Assembly (NCBI RefSeq): GCF_014773385.1
Contig: NZ_JACXAI010000020.1
Coordinates: forward strand, 48,578-112,577
Origin: Metabacillus arenae
Lineage (GTDB): Bacteria; Bacillota; Bacilli; Bacillales; Bacillaceae
Direction of reading: 5' to 3'
Length of the DNA stretch: 64,000 nt
Shown here: positions 38,461 to 48,734 of the stretch, piece after piece
How positions within the stretch are numbered: position 1 is the stretch's first letter
How the letters are laid out: each line of letters begins with the position of its first letter
Notes under the pieces: generated by a model
Databases searched by the model: none
Seen by the model: the letters and a program-made list of their open reading frames with translations, nothing else
Told to the model about the DNA's origin: nothing
Translations under genes and position numbers: made by a program

Positions 38461-39296
38461 TCTTTCGTACCCCCATACAATTGCTGCAATTCGTCTTCCT
38501 TCATCGTAAAGCTATGCTTCATCTCAGGAAAGGCTTTTTGCTTTACCTCTGACACGTATTGGCTGATAGCAGGTAGAATTAGTTCATCAACCTCAGCATA
38601 TTGTTTTACAAATTTCGGTACACGATTAACCCCATAACCAACCACATCATGATAAACGAGAACTTGACCATCTGTATGCGGGCCTGCCCCTATTCCAATT
38701 GTTGGTATCGATACTTTTTCAGTCACTTCCTGAGCTACTTGAAATGGTACACATTCAAGAACAACTGCAATTGCTCCTGCTTCTTCACAGTTGATAGCAT
38801 CTTGAAGCAGCTGCCTTGCTGCTTTTGCATCATTACCTTGAACTTTATAACCGCCAAGGACACCTACCGATTGCGGAGTAAGGCCTAAATGAGCAACAAT
38901 AGGAACTCCAGCTGCTGAAAGAAGTTCGATGGTTTTAATAACATCCCCTGCCCCTTCTACCTTTAAGGCGTCAGCACCTGATTGCTGCATCATTTTTGCT
39001 GCATTTTTCATTGTATCTTCCTTTGATGCATGGTAAGACATAAAAGGCATATCACAAACAATAAATGTATCTTTTGCTCCTCTTTTTACTGCGTTTGTAT
39101 GGTGAATCATATCTTCAATCGTTACAGGTATAGTTGATTCATATCCTAGTACAACCATACCTAATGAATCACCCACTAATATCATATCTACCCCTGCTGC
39201 TTCCGCCAATTTAGCTGTAGGATAATCATAGGCAGTGAGCATAACTATTGAAGCTTGTTCTGCTTTCATTTTTAAGAAATGTGATTTTGTCTTCAT
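38457..39296 (-). CDS. panB: Ketopantoate hydroxymethyltransferase
   Basis: A 279-residue enzyme that adds a hydroxymethyl group from methylene-THF to ketoisovalerate. Conserved regions are [36 protein letters not shown] and [15 protein letters not shown]. The frame is open far upstream, but the ATG at 39294-39296 with GAGGAGGAG is the clear start. The upstream open frame is the untranslated leader, which carries a pan motif-like hairpin and a terminator. Confidence 0.95.
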   Translation of the reverse strand: MKTKSHFLKMKAEQASIVMLTAYDYPTAKLAEAAGVDMILVGDSLGMVVLGYESTIPVTIEDMIHHTNAVKRGAKDTFIVCDMPFMSYHASKEDTMKNAAKMMQQSGADALKVEGAGDVIKTIELLSAAGVPIVAHLGLTPQSVGVLGGYKVQGNDAKAARQLLQDAINCEEAGAIAVVLECVPFQVAQEVTEKVSIPTIGIGAGPHTDGQVLVYHDVVGYGVNRVPKFVKQYAEVDELILPAISQYVSEVKQKAFPEMKHSFTMKEDELQQLYGGTKE

Positions 39297-39335
39297 TATT
39301 CTCCTCCTCTTTTTTTCAGAGGAGATGATTTCCCG

Positions 39336-39378
39336 ATAAAAAAGCCAAAAATAAAACCTTCTTCGGGCGAGAAGAAGG
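39336..39378 (-). terminator. Leader terminator (attenuator) upstream of panB
   Basis: On the minus strand CCTTCTTC pairs with GAAGAAGG around TCGCCC, followed by TTTTATTTTTGGCTTTTTT. It lies between the promoter and the panB start, so read-through must be possible. The flanking CCGATAA and TTATCGG can also pair around it. Confidence 0.75.
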
Positions 39379-39410
39379 ATTGTTGTGTGAATCATTATCG
39401 GTTTCATCCC

Positions 39411-39440
39411 TCTGTCCCAGTCCTTTTGGATCAAGGCAGA
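39411..39440 (-). promoter_or_regulatory. Candidate pan motif RNA hairpin in the panB leader
   Basis: On the minus strand TCTG.CC.TTGATCC and GGACT.GGG.CAGA fold into a stem with an AAAA loop and unpaired A residues on each side. The described pan RNA motif is a hairpin with two conserved bulged A residues that lies upstream of panB in Firmicutes. I recognise it from the fold and position, not by covariance scoring. Confidence 0.6.
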
Positions 39441-39518
39441 ATCTAATTTTTGTTGCATATTAAAGGTGATTTGTAAAACTTGCATAAAGGTGTAGTTCCG
39501 AAGATACTACCCATAGGA

Positions 39519-39547
39519 AGTATAACAAAATTTCAGTTGGTTTCCAA
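39519..39547 (-). promoter_or_regulatory. Sigma-A promoter of panBCD
   Basis: On the minus strand TTGGAA, a 17-nt spacer and TATACT. The start would lie near 39510, giving a leader of about 215 nt. Confidence 0.7.
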
Positions 39548-39646
39548 TCCACAATGTTTATTTTATCTCTATCTTAATAATCCTTGGAAGAATGAAATAA
39601 TTGACTACAAATATCCGATAAGTTCTGGCTGAATATTAATTGGCAT

Positions 39647-39674
39647 AAAAAAACTTCCACTAAATGGAAGTTTC
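39647..39674 (-). terminator. Intrinsic terminator of birA
   Basis: On the minus strand AACTTCCA pairs with TGGAAGTT around TTTAG, followed by seven T. It overlaps the birA stop codon. Confidence 0.88.
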
Positions 39675-40653
39675 ACTTTATTTTAATGTCTGCTGAATAA
39701 ATTTTTTCAATTTTTCCTTCTCCTGTTTGTAAAAGCAGGATGCCTTCATCATCAATACCGAGTGCTTTTCCTTTAAGAGTACCTTGCAGCGTTTTTGCTA
39801 CAATTTCTTTATTTAAGCTGATCGCATAGCTTTCCCAAAGCAGCTTAATTGGTTTAAAACCAGATCGCAAATATTGCTCATAAAGATTTTCGAAATGGAT
39901 CAAAATTTCTTGAATAAGCAAGGAACGGTCACATTTTTCCCCGCTTTCAGCTGCTATTGATGTGGCAATGCTTTTTAAATCCTCATGAAAATCTTCACGC
40001 CTTTGATTCACATTGATGCCTGTCCCAATGATCACTGAATGGACTTGATCCGCTTCTGCTTGAAGCTCAGTTAAAATACCAACTACTTTTTTGCCATTTA
40101 TTAATATGTCATTTGGCCACTTTATATCAGGGAATAGACCAGTCACTTTTTCGATCGCTTGAACGATGGCAACAGCTGTTAGCAATGTTAACTGAGGAGT
40201 TTGATTGAGAGGGATTTTCGGACGAATAATCATACTCATCCAAATACCGGTATATTTTGGTGAATACCATACTCTTGCTAACCTTCCTCTACCCTCGATT
40301 TGCTGTTCAGCAATGACTATGGTACCTTCTTTTGCTCCTGCGTTTGCTAATTTGTGGGCAATTTTTTGAGTTGAAGTCACTTCTTCCTCAAAATGAATGT
40401 TTCGCCCCATAAATTGTGTATGTAATCCAAGGCTTATTTCGTTGCCGCTAACTTTGTCAGGTTTCCTTTTTATCCGGTAGCCACGCCGTCTTACAGCTTC
40501 AAGCTCATACCCTTCTTTTCTTAATTCCTCCATATGCTTCCAGATAGCTGTTCTGGAGCAGCCAAGTAAATCGCTGATTTTTTGGCCGGATAAAAACTCG
40601 CCTTCTGCATTTGAGAAAGCCTCGAGTAGTTTTGATCTTATTTCTGTTTGCAA
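39673..40653 (-). CDS. birA: Biotin-protein ligase and biotin repressor
   Basis: A 326-residue bifunctional BirA. The N-terminal winged helix-turn-helix (about 1-60) is KISDLLGCSRTAIWKHMEEL. The ligase core has the biotin-binding loop GRGRLARVW and the KWPNDILINGKKVVGIL segment, and a C-terminal SH3-like domain follows. It biotinylates carboxylases and represses biotin genes. The start is TTG, overlapping cca by 16 nt, with AAGGAG 11 nt upstream. Confidence 0.94.
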   Translation of the reverse strand: MQTEIRSKLLEAFSNAEGEFLSGQKISDLLGCSRTAIWKHMEELRKEGYELEAVRRRGYRIKRKPDKVSGNEISLGLHTQFMGRNIHFEEEVTSTQKIAHKLANAGAKEGTIVIAEQQIEGRGRLARVWYSPKYTGIWMSMIIRPKIPLNQTPQLTLLTAVAIVQAIEKVTGLFPDIKWPNDILINGKKVVGILTELQAEADQVHSVIIGTGINVNQRREDFHEDLKSIATSIAAESGEKCDRSLLIQEILIHFENLYEQYLRSGFKPIKLLWESYAISLNKEIVAKTLQGTLKGKALGIDDEGILLLQTGEGKIEKIYSADIKIK

Positions 40654-41834
40654 GACTCAAGCCACTCCTTTATGGCCTTATTTGAATTATCAAGGGATCC
40701 GTAAATGATCTTTTCTTCTATCCTGCATAGGATCTCTGCAACCCAAGGACCTGGTTTTTTATTCATAATCGAAATGATTTCATGACCAGACAGGTCTATT
40801 TCTTCTCTATTTTTTATTGGAAGCTCTTCATATATTTGTTCTATTAACTTGAAGCTTTCTTGAGATTTTGAATTCTTCAAAGCTTGATAAACTCTTTCAA
40901 TTTGCAGAGATTGATTTAAACCAGCTTGATAAACAAGTTTTTTTGACCATCCTCTACTTAGAACCTTAGTCAAAACCTCATTATTATTCTTGACATGTTG
41001 AATGATCTTGACTGACAGCTTCCAGCCTCTTAGAAAAGCTTCGATATTGATTATATTTAATACTCGGATGAGAAGAGTCCAATATTCTGCTGAAGTTTGT
41101 AAATGTCTGAATTCCAGGTTACTCAGTGTTTTAAGGCCTCCTGATTTTTGCTCAAGGAAAGGAAGACATTTAAAAACATTGGTTTCGAGCATTTTGGAAA
41201 TGGCAGCTTGTGGACTCTTTCCACTTAATAGCTTCACAAATTCAGCGGTTTTTCGTTCGACAGAAATATGCTCTAATAGAAAAAAATTTTCTTTAATCGC
41301 TTGTTCTGTTTTATAATCTAGTTGAAAATCCAAGGAACTCATAAAACGGAGAGCTCTCAGCATTCGAAGTGCGTCTTCTGAAAATCTCTCATGCGGGTTG
41401 CCAACTGTCATAATCCGCTTTTCCAGCAGGTGCTTTTTACCTTCAAAGTAATCAAGTATCTTTCCCTTGTCATCCATTGCCATGGCGTTTATCGTAAAAT
41501 CTCGCCTTTTTAGATCTTCAACTAAAGAGTGAATAAAGGCTACCTCAGCAGGTCTACGGTAATCTTTATAGCCTGTCTCTGTCCGAAATGTTGTCACTTC
41601 ATATGAATTGTTCTTATAGAGGACAATGATCGTTCCATGGTTTGCTCCTACATCCACTGTACTTGGGAATAATTGCTGGATTTCATCAGGCTTTGCTGAT
41701 GTTGCAATATCGACATCTCCTATTGAACGTTCCAATAAATGATCGCGAACTGCTCCTCCTACAAAATAAGCTTGATAATTGTGTTCTTTTAATTTCCGAA
41801 TGATCGGCAGGGCTTCAATAAACAATCTATCCAT
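40638..41834 (-). CDS. cca: CCA-adding tRNA nucleotidyltransferase
   Basis: A 398-residue class II tRNA nucleotidyltransferase, the length of B. subtilis Cca. Catalytic motifs are [21 protein letters not shown] (Gly-rich loop and DxD). [12 protein letters not shown] and the [16 protein letters not shown] motif follow. It adds CCA to tRNA 3' ends. The frame extends to 41876. The ATG at 41832-41834 overlaps the bshA stop region and fits the family start. Confidence 0.93.
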   Translation of the reverse strand: MDRLFIEALPIIRKLKEHNYQAYFVGGAVRDHLLERSIGDVDIATSAKPDEIQQLFPSTVDVGANHGTIIVLYKNNSYEVTTFRTETGYKDYRRPAEVAFIHSLVEDLKRRDFTINAMAMDDKGKILDYFEGKKHLLEKRIMTVGNPHERFSEDALRMLRALRFMSSLDFQLDYKTEQAIKENFFLLEHISVERKTAEFVKLLSGKSPQAAISKMLETNVFKCLPFLEQKSGGLKTLSNLEFRHLQTSAEYWTLLIRVLNIINIEAFLRGWKLSVKIIQHVKNNNEVLTKVLSRGWSKKLVYQAGLNQSLQIERVYQALKNSKSQESFKLIEQIYEELPIKNREEIDLSGHEIISIMNKKPGPWVAEILCRIEEKIIYGSLDNSNKAIKEWLESCKQK

Positions 41835-42960
41835 CCTGTAAAACTTCCTCATAAATTGATTCATAATTAGAAACAATTTTATCTGAATGAAATTTTTCTT
41901 TTATAGAAAGAAGCGCATTTTTTGAAAGCATTTGATACAAATCCTCATCCTGCAAAACAGAAATGGCTCTGGAGGCTACTGTTTCGATATCCCCAAGTTC
42001 ACACAAATATCCTGTTGTTCCATCATCAATTACTTCAGGTATACCCCCTATATTTGTGCCAATACATGGTACCCCGCAAGCCATTGCCTCAAGAAGAACT
42101 AGGCCGAAGCTTTCTTTCTCTGATAATAATAACTTCAGATCGCTAATGGAATATAGTTCCTCTAAATTGTCTTGCTTACCTAAAAATAATACAGAATCTC
42201 TTATACCAAGCTTATCGACAAGCCTGCAAATCACTGTCATTTCTGGACCATCTCCTACTAGCAGCAATTTAGAAGGGACTTTTTCATGGATAAGCTGAAA
42301 AGACTTTACAACTTCATGTACTCTCTTCACTTTTCTGAAATTAGAAACATGAATAATGACTTTTTCTTCAGGTAATATCTTATAGGCTGTGTGCAGATGG
42401 TCCACTTTTTTTCTTGAATAAACACGCTCATCAATAAAATTATGTACCGTATAAATTTCTTTATTAGGCTTTAACAGGTCATATGTCTGTTCCGCTAATG
42501 AGTGGGAAACAGCCGTTACTCGGTCTGATGCTTCTATCCCGAAACGGATCATATCAGATAATGAGGGGTCATAACCTAACACTGTAATATCTGTTCCGTG
42601 GAGGGTAGTCACGATTTTTAGCTGATCTCCGACCATCTGTTTTGCCAAATAGGCACTTATGGCATGAGGGATTGCGTAATGTACATGAAGGATATCTAAT
42701 CCTTCTCTTTTTGCTACCTGTGCCATTTTACTGGAAAGAGCAAGGTCGTATGGCGGATATTTAAAGACAGAATATTGATTCACTTCTACTTCATGGAAAT
42801 AAATGTTTCCGTAAATTTTATTCAATCGAAATGGAAGACTAGACGTAATAAAATGTATTTCATGCCCTCTTTCAGCAAGCAGCTTTCCCAGCTCTGTGGC
42901 GATGATCCCAGACCCACCTACAGAAGGATAGCAGGTAATTCCAATTTTATATTTCTTCAT
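41827..42960 (-). CDS. bshA: N-acetyl-glucosaminyl L-malate synthase (bacillithiol)
   Basis: A 377-residue GT4 glycosyltransferase that joins GlcNAc from UDP-GlcNAc to malate, the first step of bacillithiol synthesis. The N-terminal [20 protein letters not shown] and the C-terminal [24 protein letters not shown] (GT4 E-x7-E) are typical. The start is ATG with AGGAGGGG upstream, overlapping bshB1 by 4 nt. Confidence 0.95.
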   Translation of the reverse strand: MKKYKIGITCYPSVGGSGIIATELGKLLAERGHEIHFITSSLPFRLNKIYGNIYFHEVEVNQYSVFKYPPYDLALSSKMAQVAKREGLDILHVHYAIPHAISAYLAKQMVGDQLKIVTTLHGTDITVLGYDPSLSDMIRFGIEASDRVTAVSHSLAEQTYDLLKPNKEIYTVHNFIDERVYSRKKVDHLHTAYKILPEEKVIIHVSNFRKVKRVHEVVKSFQLIHEKVPSKLLLVGDGPEMTVICRLVDKLGIRDSVLFLGKQDNLEELYSISDLKLLLSEKESFGLVLLEAMACGVPCIGTNIGGIPEVIDDGTTGYLCELGDIETVASRAISVLQDEDLYQMLSKNALLSIKEKFHSDKIVSNYESIYEEVLQDG

Positions 42961-43667
42961 GTCTCCCCTCCTATCACATCTTTATTTAATAAAAGAGGTT
43001 TATTAGTTAGAAATCCTTCCGCATACTCCACGCCTACCTCTTTGCCAAATAGTCTTTCTCTGCTTTTAACGCTCTCGATGTAACCATTGACTAAAGGTGT
43101 CTCAAGTGATCCTTCCGTTTTAACAAACTGGCTTTGATAAGCTTGCAAGGCTTCTATTTTAAACCCCATAGTTTTTGAAATATCAACCATAAAATCTGGC
43201 TTATGGAAGCCGTTTATCATATAAAAATAGACATGCTTTACCCGGTGTTCTGTTTGCTTTTGCACATCCTCGTATTTTCTTACTGCGGCAGAAAATACAG
43301 CTTCTTTAACGAGCTGAGCACAGTTTCCGTGGTCTGGATGACGGTCTTCAAAATAAGGGGCAAATACAGCCTTTGGTTTGTAAAGCCGGATGATTGTTAC
43401 TACTTGACGAATTTGCTCTTCATTCAAAAATAAGCCGCGATCTGGGAGATTCATAAAAATACGTTTTTGTATCCCTAATATTTCTCCTGCTGACTTTGCT
43501 TCAATTTGACGAATTTGCACTGTTCCATTTGAGGAAAGCTCCGCTTTTGTTAGATCACATATTCCAATTTTATACCCGTTCTGAGCATATTTTGCTATCG
43601 TTCCACCCATCCCAATTTCAACATCATCGGGATGAGCTCCAAAAGCTAAAATATCTAATTCTTTCAT
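42957..43667 (-). CDS. bshB1: Bacillithiol deacetylase BshB1
   Basis: A 236-residue LmbE/PIG-L zinc deacetylase that removes acetyl from GlcNAc-malate. The metal motif is [15 protein letters not shown] (HPDD), with the second His in DRHPDHGNC. It lies in mgsA-bshB1-bshA-cca-birA order as in B. subtilis. The start is ATG, with AGGAG 13 nt upstream inside the mgsA end, so coupling is likely. Confidence 0.95.
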   Translation of the reverse strand: MKELDILAFGAHPDDVEIGMGGTIAKYAQNGYKIGICDLTKAELSSNGTVQIRQIEAKSAGEILGIQKRIFMNLPDRGLFLNEEQIRQVVTIIRLYKPKAVFAPYFEDRHPDHGNCAQLVKEAVFSAAVRKYEDVQKQTEHRVKHVYFYMINGFHKPDFMVDISKTMGFKIEALQAYQSQFVKTEGSLETPLVNGYIESVKSRERLFGKEVGVEYAEGFLTNKPLLLNKDVIGGET

Positions 43668-43675
43668 TCTGTTGA

Positions 43676-44086
43676 CTATTCTCCTTGCCGTTTATGAATA
43701 ATGTTCCTCCAGCTAAAAGCACCTTTTTCCAAGGCTCTTATTAAGATGTCAGCAGTTCCCATGTTTGTAGCTAATGGAATGGCATAAACATCACAAAGCC
43801 GGATAAGGGCTGATACATCTGGTTCGTGAGGCTGGGCAGTTAATGGATCCCGAAAAAATATGACTAAATCCATTTGATTTTTAGCAATCATTGAGCCAAT
43901 TTCTTGATCTCCGCCCAGGGGTCCTGATTGAAAACGGAAAATGGACAAACCTGTCGCCTCTTGTACTCTTAGGCCAGTAGTTCCAGTAGCAAACAGCTCA
44001 TGCTTTTCTAATATATGCTTATAGGCAGTGGCGAACTGAACAAGATCATTTTTTTTCTTATCATGTGCAATAAGTGCAATATTCAT
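43676..44086 (-). CDS. mgsA: Methylglyoxal synthase
   Basis: A 136-residue enzyme converting dihydroxyacetone phosphate to methylglyoxal and phosphate. The phosphate-binding and catalytic motif [11 protein letters not shown] is present, along with [13 protein letters not shown] and [14 protein letters not shown]. The ATG at 44084-44086 has GGGGGA 4-5 nt upstream; the ATG four codons earlier would overlap the dapB stop. Confidence 0.94.
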   Translation of the reverse strand: MNIALIAHDKKKNDLVQFATAYKHILEKHELFATGTTGLRVQEATGLSIFRFQSGPLGGDQEIGSMIAKNQMDLVIFFRDPLTAQPHEPDVSALIRLCDVYAIPLATNMGTADILIRALEKGAFSWRNIIHKRQGE

Positions 44087-44097
44087 AATATCCCCCA

Positions 44098-44895
44098 TTA
44101 TTCAATAATGTTTTCTAATCCATATACAAGAAGGTCTAACTTCATCACCTGTTCTACAGAAAGTTTTACCCCGGACATAAAGGAAGCACGATTATAGGAA
44201 TCATGACGAAGACTTAAGGTTTGACCTTCTCCTCCAAACAGTACTTCCTGATGGGCTACAAGGCCTGGCAGACGAACACTATGCAGTCTTATGCCATCAA
44301 AATCAGCTCCTCTAGCTCCTGAGAGAACTTCTTTTTCATTCGGATGACCTTGCTTCTTCTCTTCCCTGACTGCAGAAATCATCTCTGCTGTTTTCAAACC
44401 TGTTCCACTTGGTGCATCGAGCTTTTGATCGTGATGCAATTCAATTATTTCAACATCTTGAAAATACTTAGCTGCCATTTGTGAAAACTTCATCATTAAT
44501 ATGGCACCCACTGCAAAATTGGGAGCAATAATCGCCCCTATACCTTTCTCTTCAATTAATTGCTCTATTTCCTTCAAATCTTCCTTAGAAAAACCAGTTG
44601 TCCCTACTACTGGACGGACTCCGTTTTGCAGTGCCAGCTTTGTATGTACTTTTCCAATCTCGGGAGTTGTTAAATCGATTAAAACATCTGGTTTCGTTTC
44701 TTGGAAACATTTTTCCATATCATTATAAATCAGTACTTTACTGGAAAATCCATTCACTTCATTTAACTGTTGGCCATCATATTTATGATCCACGGCACCG
44801 ACAAGTTCAAAATGAGGAGTTTTTTCTACTAATTTTACAGCTTCTGATCCCATTCTCCCTCTGGGACCTGCGATTACTATCTTTATGTTCTCCAT
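44098..44895 (-). CDS. dapB: 4-hydroxy-tetrahydrodipicolinate reductase
   Basis: A 265-residue NAD(P)H-dependent reductase of lysine/diaminopimelate and dipicolinate supply. The nucleotide-binding loop is [15 protein letters not shown]. The catalytic region is [20 protein letters not shown]. The start is ATG; a TTG directly before it is the alternative, since AAAGGAG is 9 nt before the TTG and 12 before the ATG. Confidence 0.94.
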   Translation of the reverse strand: MENIKIVIAGPRGRMGSEAVKLVEKTPHFELVGAVDHKYDGQQLNEVNGFSSKVLIYNDMEKCFQETKPDVLIDLTTPEIGKVHTKLALQNGVRPVVGTTGFSKEDLKEIEQLIEEKGIGAIIAPNFAVGAILMMKFSQMAAKYFQDVEIIELHHDQKLDAPSGTGLKTAEMISAVREEKKQGHPNEKEVLSGARGADFDGIRLHSVRLPGLVAHQEVLFGGEGQTLSLRHDSYNRASFMSGVKLSVEQVMKLDLLVYGLENIIE

Positions 44896-44913
44896 CAAAT
44901 GCCACTACTCCTT

Positions 44914-45243
44914 TTATTCTTTTATTTTTGTCCAACGATTTTTATCTCGGGTTTGAAATTTGTCCATAACTAAATCATGTGCTCGGTCCAAATTTATGTT
45001 TAAAGAGTTGGCTAAACAAATCAGCACAAAGAGAACATCTCCGAGCTCTTCTTCGATTGCTTTCTCTTTTTCGCTTGCTTTTTTTGGTTTTTCGCCATAT
45101 GTATGATTTATTTCTCTTGCAAGTTCCCCAAGCTCTTCAGTTAATCTTGCCATCATGGCTAATGGAGTGAAATACCCTTCTTTATATTGTCCGATGTACT
45201 CATCAACTTCTTTTTGCATTTGCTGCATCGATTTTTGGTTCAC
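44914..45243 (-). CDS. ypjD: MazG-like nucleotide pyrophosphohydrolase YpjD
   Basis: A 109-residue all-alpha NTP pyrophosphohydrolase. The ExxE...ExxD metal motif is RLTEELGELAREIN, followed by EEELGDVLFVLICLAN. It probably hydrolyses a noncanonical nucleotide; the substrate is not known. The frame extends to 45300. The GTG at 45241-45243 has GGGGGG 6 nt upstream. It is the first gene of ypjD-dapB-mgsA-bshB1-bshA-cca-birA. Confidence 0.9.
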   Translation of the reverse strand: MNQKSMQQMQKEVDEYIGQYKEGYFTPLAMMARLTEELGELAREINHTYGEKPKKASEKEKAIEEELGDVLFVLICLANSLNINLDRAHDLVMDKFQTRDKNRWTKIKE

Positions 45244-45564
45244 ACTAAACCCCCCTATTCTATCCCTTTCCATGTTAGCTAATCCTAAACAATTTGACAA
45301 ATATAAAGAAATGCGAAAGAGCCTTGATCAGACCGGAAAATATTAACAGAAGTTTTTTTCCTTTCCATAACTATTGTTGTGGTCTTAGGTGGACAAGGGC
45401 TTGTGGCTAGACAATATTAAGACAACAATACATGTCTAGTAATGAAAGATTTCATATCTAGGATTAAAGAATCACAAGCTAAAAGGCAGCCGCTGCAATT
45501 GAATAAAAATTTAATTAAACCGGAAATCTCTAACTCAATTTCTTTAAGGTTTTTGGAAAATAAA
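45244..45564. other. Intergenic stretch between divergent ypjD and ypjC
   Basis: About 320 bp. It includes an inverted pair CTAGACA/TGTCTAG near 45408-45440. Otherwise nothing is recognised apart from the ypjC promoter that follows. Confidence 0.5.
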
Positions 45565-45593
45565 TTGATACAATAATTTCTTTCAACTATAAT
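45565..45593 (+). promoter_or_regulatory. Sigma-A promoter of ypjC
   Basis: TTGATA, a 17-nt spacer and TATAAT, about 40 nt upstream of the likely start codon. Confidence 0.8.
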
Positions 45594-45631
45594 AATAGCG
45601 CTATCACCAGTCTAGATTGGAGTTGTTAGTA

Positions 45632-46504
45632 TTGTATAACAGGTTAAAAATACAAAACATTTTATTTATTTTGTTAGGCTCTGCAATTTTCGCTTTTGGG
45701 CTTGTTCACTTTAACATGCAAAACAATTTGGCAGAAGGCGGATTCACAGGGATTACGTTACTCTTGTATTTTTTATTCAATATTGATCCATCTATATCAA
45801 ACTTACTATTAAATATCCCAATTTTTTTCATTGGCTGGAGGCTTCTCGGCCGAAGCTCCTTTATATATACGATGATTGGTACTTTCAGTTTGTCTATCTT
45901 TTTATGGATCTTCCAAAAGTATCAAATTAAAATGCCTTTGTATGAGGATTTAGCATTAGCTGCTTTATTTGCCGGAGTATTTATAGGGGTAGGGCTTGGA
46001 ACAATTTTTCGATTTGGCGGTACAACAGGGGGAGTAGATATTATCGCAAGATTGGTACACAAATATATTGGGTGGAGCATGGGAAAAACAATGTTTCTAT
46101 TTGATGCCTTTGTCATAACCTTATCGCTTGTTTCATATTTGTCCTATCGAGAAGCTATGTACACATTAGTTGCTGTTTTTGTCGGAGCAAAAGTGATTGA
46201 CTTTATGCAGGAAGGCGCGTACGCCGCAAAAGGAGCAACAATTATTTCTGATCAAAATGAAACAATTGCTGCAAAAATTTTGGAAGATATGGATCGCGGC
46301 GTTACGGTTCTGCGTGGACAAGGGTCGTTCACAAAGCTCGATCGGAATGTACTTTATTGTGTGGTGGGTAAAAACGAAATAGTCAAATTAAAAGGAGTTA
46401 TCCAATCAGTTGATCCTCATGCGTTTGTGGCCGTTAGTGATGTTCACGATGTCCTTGGAGAAGGCTTTACCCTTGATGCAAATAAAAACCCAATCGAGCG
46501 GTAG
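45632..46504 (+). CDS. ypjC: YitT-family membrane protein YpjC
   Basis: A 290-residue membrane protein with five to six hydrophobic segments (DUF161/YitT), including RFGGTTGGVDIIARL. A cytoplasmic C-terminal DUF2179 domain follows, with GVTVLRGQGSFTKLDRNVLYCVV. Transport or signalling role unknown. The frame opens at TTG 45617, but TTGGAG lies 9 nt before the TTG at 45632, which I use. It is on the opposite strand to its neighbours ypjD and ypjB. Confidence 0.88.
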   Translation: MYNRLKIQNILFILLGSAIFAFGLVHFNMQNNLAEGGFTGITLLLYFLFNIDPSISNLLLNIPIFFIGWRLLGRSSFIYTMIGTFSLSIFLWIFQKYQIKMPLYEDLALAALFAGVFIGVGLGTIFRFGGTTGGVDIIARLVHKYIGWSMGKTMFLFDAFVITLSLVSYLSYREAMYTLVAVFVGAKVIDFMQEGAYAAKGATIISDQNETIAAKILEDMDRGVTVLRGQGSFTKLDRNVLYCVVGKNEIVKLKGVIQSVDPHAFVAVSDVHDVLGEGFTLDANKNPIER

Positions 46505-46730
46505 CCCTGCTCGTACAGCCTAATTAGATAGGGAAACATCCATAATCTTAGAGGCAGAAAACTAAAGTTGAGTGCTTGTAAGCCTAAGCCAAACTGAACT
46601 AAATTTTTAATTATCCAACTTCTAACTTTTTTAGAATATAAGGAAATGGCAAAAGGTCGATCGAACCAACAGCCGACCATAGTCACCTCTAAAGACTGAA
46701 GGGAGATTTTCGTCTCGTAAGAATTAGATT

Positions 46731-46762
46731 AATAAAGAGGCCCATTTGGCGTGGCCTCTTAT
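46731..46762 (-). terminator. Intrinsic terminator of ypjB
   Basis: On the minus strand AAGAGGCC pairs with GGCCTCTT around a 10-nt loop, followed by TATT. The T-tract is short. Confidence 0.7.
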
Positions 46763-46776
46763 TACAACTTCAATGC

Positions 46777-47571
46777 CTATTTATTTGTTTCACGATCCCG
46801 CTGTTTCCTTCTTTCCTTCTCTCCTTGATACTTTCTAAAGCCTGCATATGATAAGGACAAAATAATGATACTTCCTGTTGAAATGATCACCCAAAGTAAA
46901 GAGGGATCAGATTCATCCTCTTCCGCCCGATCAAATAACGTCCGCAAATCTTCTTCCATTTGCGAGATATGTTGCTCCTTTGTTGAATCTGACATTTGAT
47001 CAAATAATCGATTATCAATCGTGGATATATGAGAGTCTACGCGTTTAATAATTTGAGAATCAACATCAACTGAGACTGATGGATAGATCATTTCATACAT
47101 GATTAGAAACTCATTCCATTGCTCCTGAAAAGATTCATAATTACCGCTTTCCACGTCTGTTTTTATTTGGGAAAAAACATTCATAACCGAATCTTCCATC
47201 GAGCTCCATAAAGGGTCATATTCTGAATTCATTGCATCCACAACTAGGCGAAATTGTGTAACCGCCCTTATTTTTTCTGAATCCCCCATAGTTTTATTTT
47301 GTAGTGCTTCTAATGCATGTGTATGAGTCAAACTAACCGTTCTAATATCATCTGCTGATAGTTCGCTTTGGATACCAGGTTTGTTTTCAAACTGTTCTTT
47401 GAAATAGACGATAAGGTGTGAACTATCCTCAAACCGATTTTGCTTAGCAAGCTGCAAGGCAGTTTCAGTTAAGTTATTTAAGTTATTCCAATGGTGCTCT
47501 GTTTCACCATAAACCGTCTGAGAATTTATAAAAAAGAAAACAATTACTAAAATCATGATCATTTTTTTCAT
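46777..47571 (-). CDS. ypjB: Sporulation protein YpjB
   Basis: A 264-residue protein with a cleavable signal peptide (MKKMIMILVIVFFFINSQTVYG) and a C-terminal membrane helix (about 230-250, LLWVIISTGSIIILSLSY). A basic cytoplasmic tail follows. The ectodomain is helical. YpjB is a sporulation-associated protein of unknown mechanism. The ATG at 47569-47571 has GGGAGGG upstream; the ATG five codons earlier would precede that site. Confidence 0.88.
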   Translation of the reverse strand: MKKMIMILVIVFFFINSQTVYGETEHHWNNLNNLTETALQLAKQNRFEDSSHLIVYFKEQFENKPGIQSELSADDIRTVSLTHTHALEALQNKTMGDSEKIRAVTQFRLVVDAMNSEYDPLWSSMEDSVMNVFSQIKTDVESGNYESFQEQWNEFLIMYEMIYPSVSVDVDSQIIKRVDSHISTIDNRLFDQMSDSTKEQHISQMEEDLRTLFDRAEEDESDPSLLWVIISTGSIIILSLSYAGFRKYQGEKERRKQRDRETNK

Positions 47572-47644
47572 TCTTGTCCCTCCCAAAATCTCTAATAAAC
47601 TTTATGAAAAAGTGGACAAGGTTAGACCAAAAAAATCATGATTA

Positions 47645-47720
47645 AACGAAAAGCGTAACTGAAACGGTCCTTCTGCGACAACAATAAGTCAAACCGGCAG
47701 AAAGGTAATGTAAGATTGGC
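47645..47720. repeat. Degenerate fragment of the dispersed repeat
   Basis: It starts AAACGAAAAGCGTAACTG and contains CGGTCCTTCTGCGACAA and AAACCGGCAGAAAGG, recalling the copies at 10880 and 11097. The tail is lost. It sits between ypjB and ypjA. Confidence 0.5.
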
Positions 47721-47852
47721 ATGTGTTCTTAAAAATCGGGTCAGGTAATGAGACTTGTCAGGTAACAGCTTATGGTACCCATTTCTCTGTTTTCGTTCGC
47801 TTCAGGTCATCATGCGTATTATTAAAAAAGCCAAAAAGCCGAGATGATTAAA

Positions 47853-48470
47853 TTATTTGTTTAATGAAGAGGTTCCAGCTGGTAATTCTAATTTAATTGC
47901 TTTAGTTCGCACCACTAAAAAATAAGCAATAAAGAGGGAAAGAATGGTTAACCAAAATGTAAAATACCCAATCTGGGGAGTGAAATCATCTAACATACTA
48001 TATCTTGGCACCATGCCAAATACATAATCAATAACATCATTATGTAATGTCCATACTCCAGCTAATGCTAAATGCCAGCCTCTAAAACGATAATACGGGG
48101 AAAACAACAGCCCTTGAACGGCCATCCCTAAGTGAGAAAATATTAACATATAGCCAACCCAATCCATCGAACCTGTTACAACAAAAACAAGTATGTTCAT
48201 GACAACTGCCCAAATTCCATATTTAAACAATGTTACAATTGCAAGGGCTTCAAACAGAGGTGAATTCTGTTTAAGTAAAAAAGCTATGAGAACAAACAGA
48301 AAAAACAGGCTGGCTGTCGGGCTATCCGGTACGAAAGCTAAATACATAGCAGGAGTATCAATAAGCTGAGGAGTATACCAATAATATCCATAAATTGTTC
48401 CAAGAAAATTAATTAATAGTAATAAAGACAGTATCTTTCTTGTTCCAAGCAAATAATAATAAGATTTCAT
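47853..48470 (-). CDS. ypjA: YpjA, DUF1405 membrane protein
   Basis: A 205-residue integral membrane protein with about five to six hydrophobic segments, beginning ILSLLLLINFLGTIYGYYWY. It contains FVPDSPTASLFF and WTLHNDVIDYVFG, typical of DUF1405. Function unknown. It lies between qcrC and ypjB as in B. subtilis. The ribosome binding site (AAAGAG) is weak. Confidence 0.9.
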   Translation of the reverse strand: MKSYYYLLGTRKILSLLLLINFLGTIYGYYWYTPQLIDTPAMYLAFVPDSPTASLFFLFVLIAFLLKQNSPLFEALAIVTLFKYGIWAVVMNILVFVVTGSMDWVGYMLIFSHLGMAVQGLLFSPYYRFRGWHLALAGVWTLHNDVIDYVFGMVPRYSMLDDFTPQIGYFTFWLTILSLFIAYFLVVRTKAIKLELPAGTSSLNK

Positions 48471-48734
48471 TTCATCAACTCTTTGTTTGTTTGATTAGAT
48501 AAAAAAATGACTTCGCCAAGTCCTGAGAACTGTTGGGAATACTTGGTGCTGAGCCTGCACATTGAAGCAAGTACTGACTATTTGACGCGAGCCCTCAGGC
48601 AATAAAAAATTTGGGCGAACCGGCTTAAAGTCTGTTCCAAAACCCTCTTGGGCGGGCTGTGAACAAGGCAAAACCGGCCCTAGAACGGCTTGGACGAAGG
48701 CTGCTAGCTGTAATAGTTATATCAATATAAAGTG

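Noticed and set aside
39297..39485. N-terminal extension of PanB by 63 residues
   Set aside because: The extension is the untranslated leader with terminator and pan-like hairpin; GAGGAGGAG marks the internal ATG as the start.
46444..46686. Minus-strand 80-residue frame after ypjC
   Set aside because: It overlaps the 3' end of ypjC antisense and lacks a ribosome binding site and domain.
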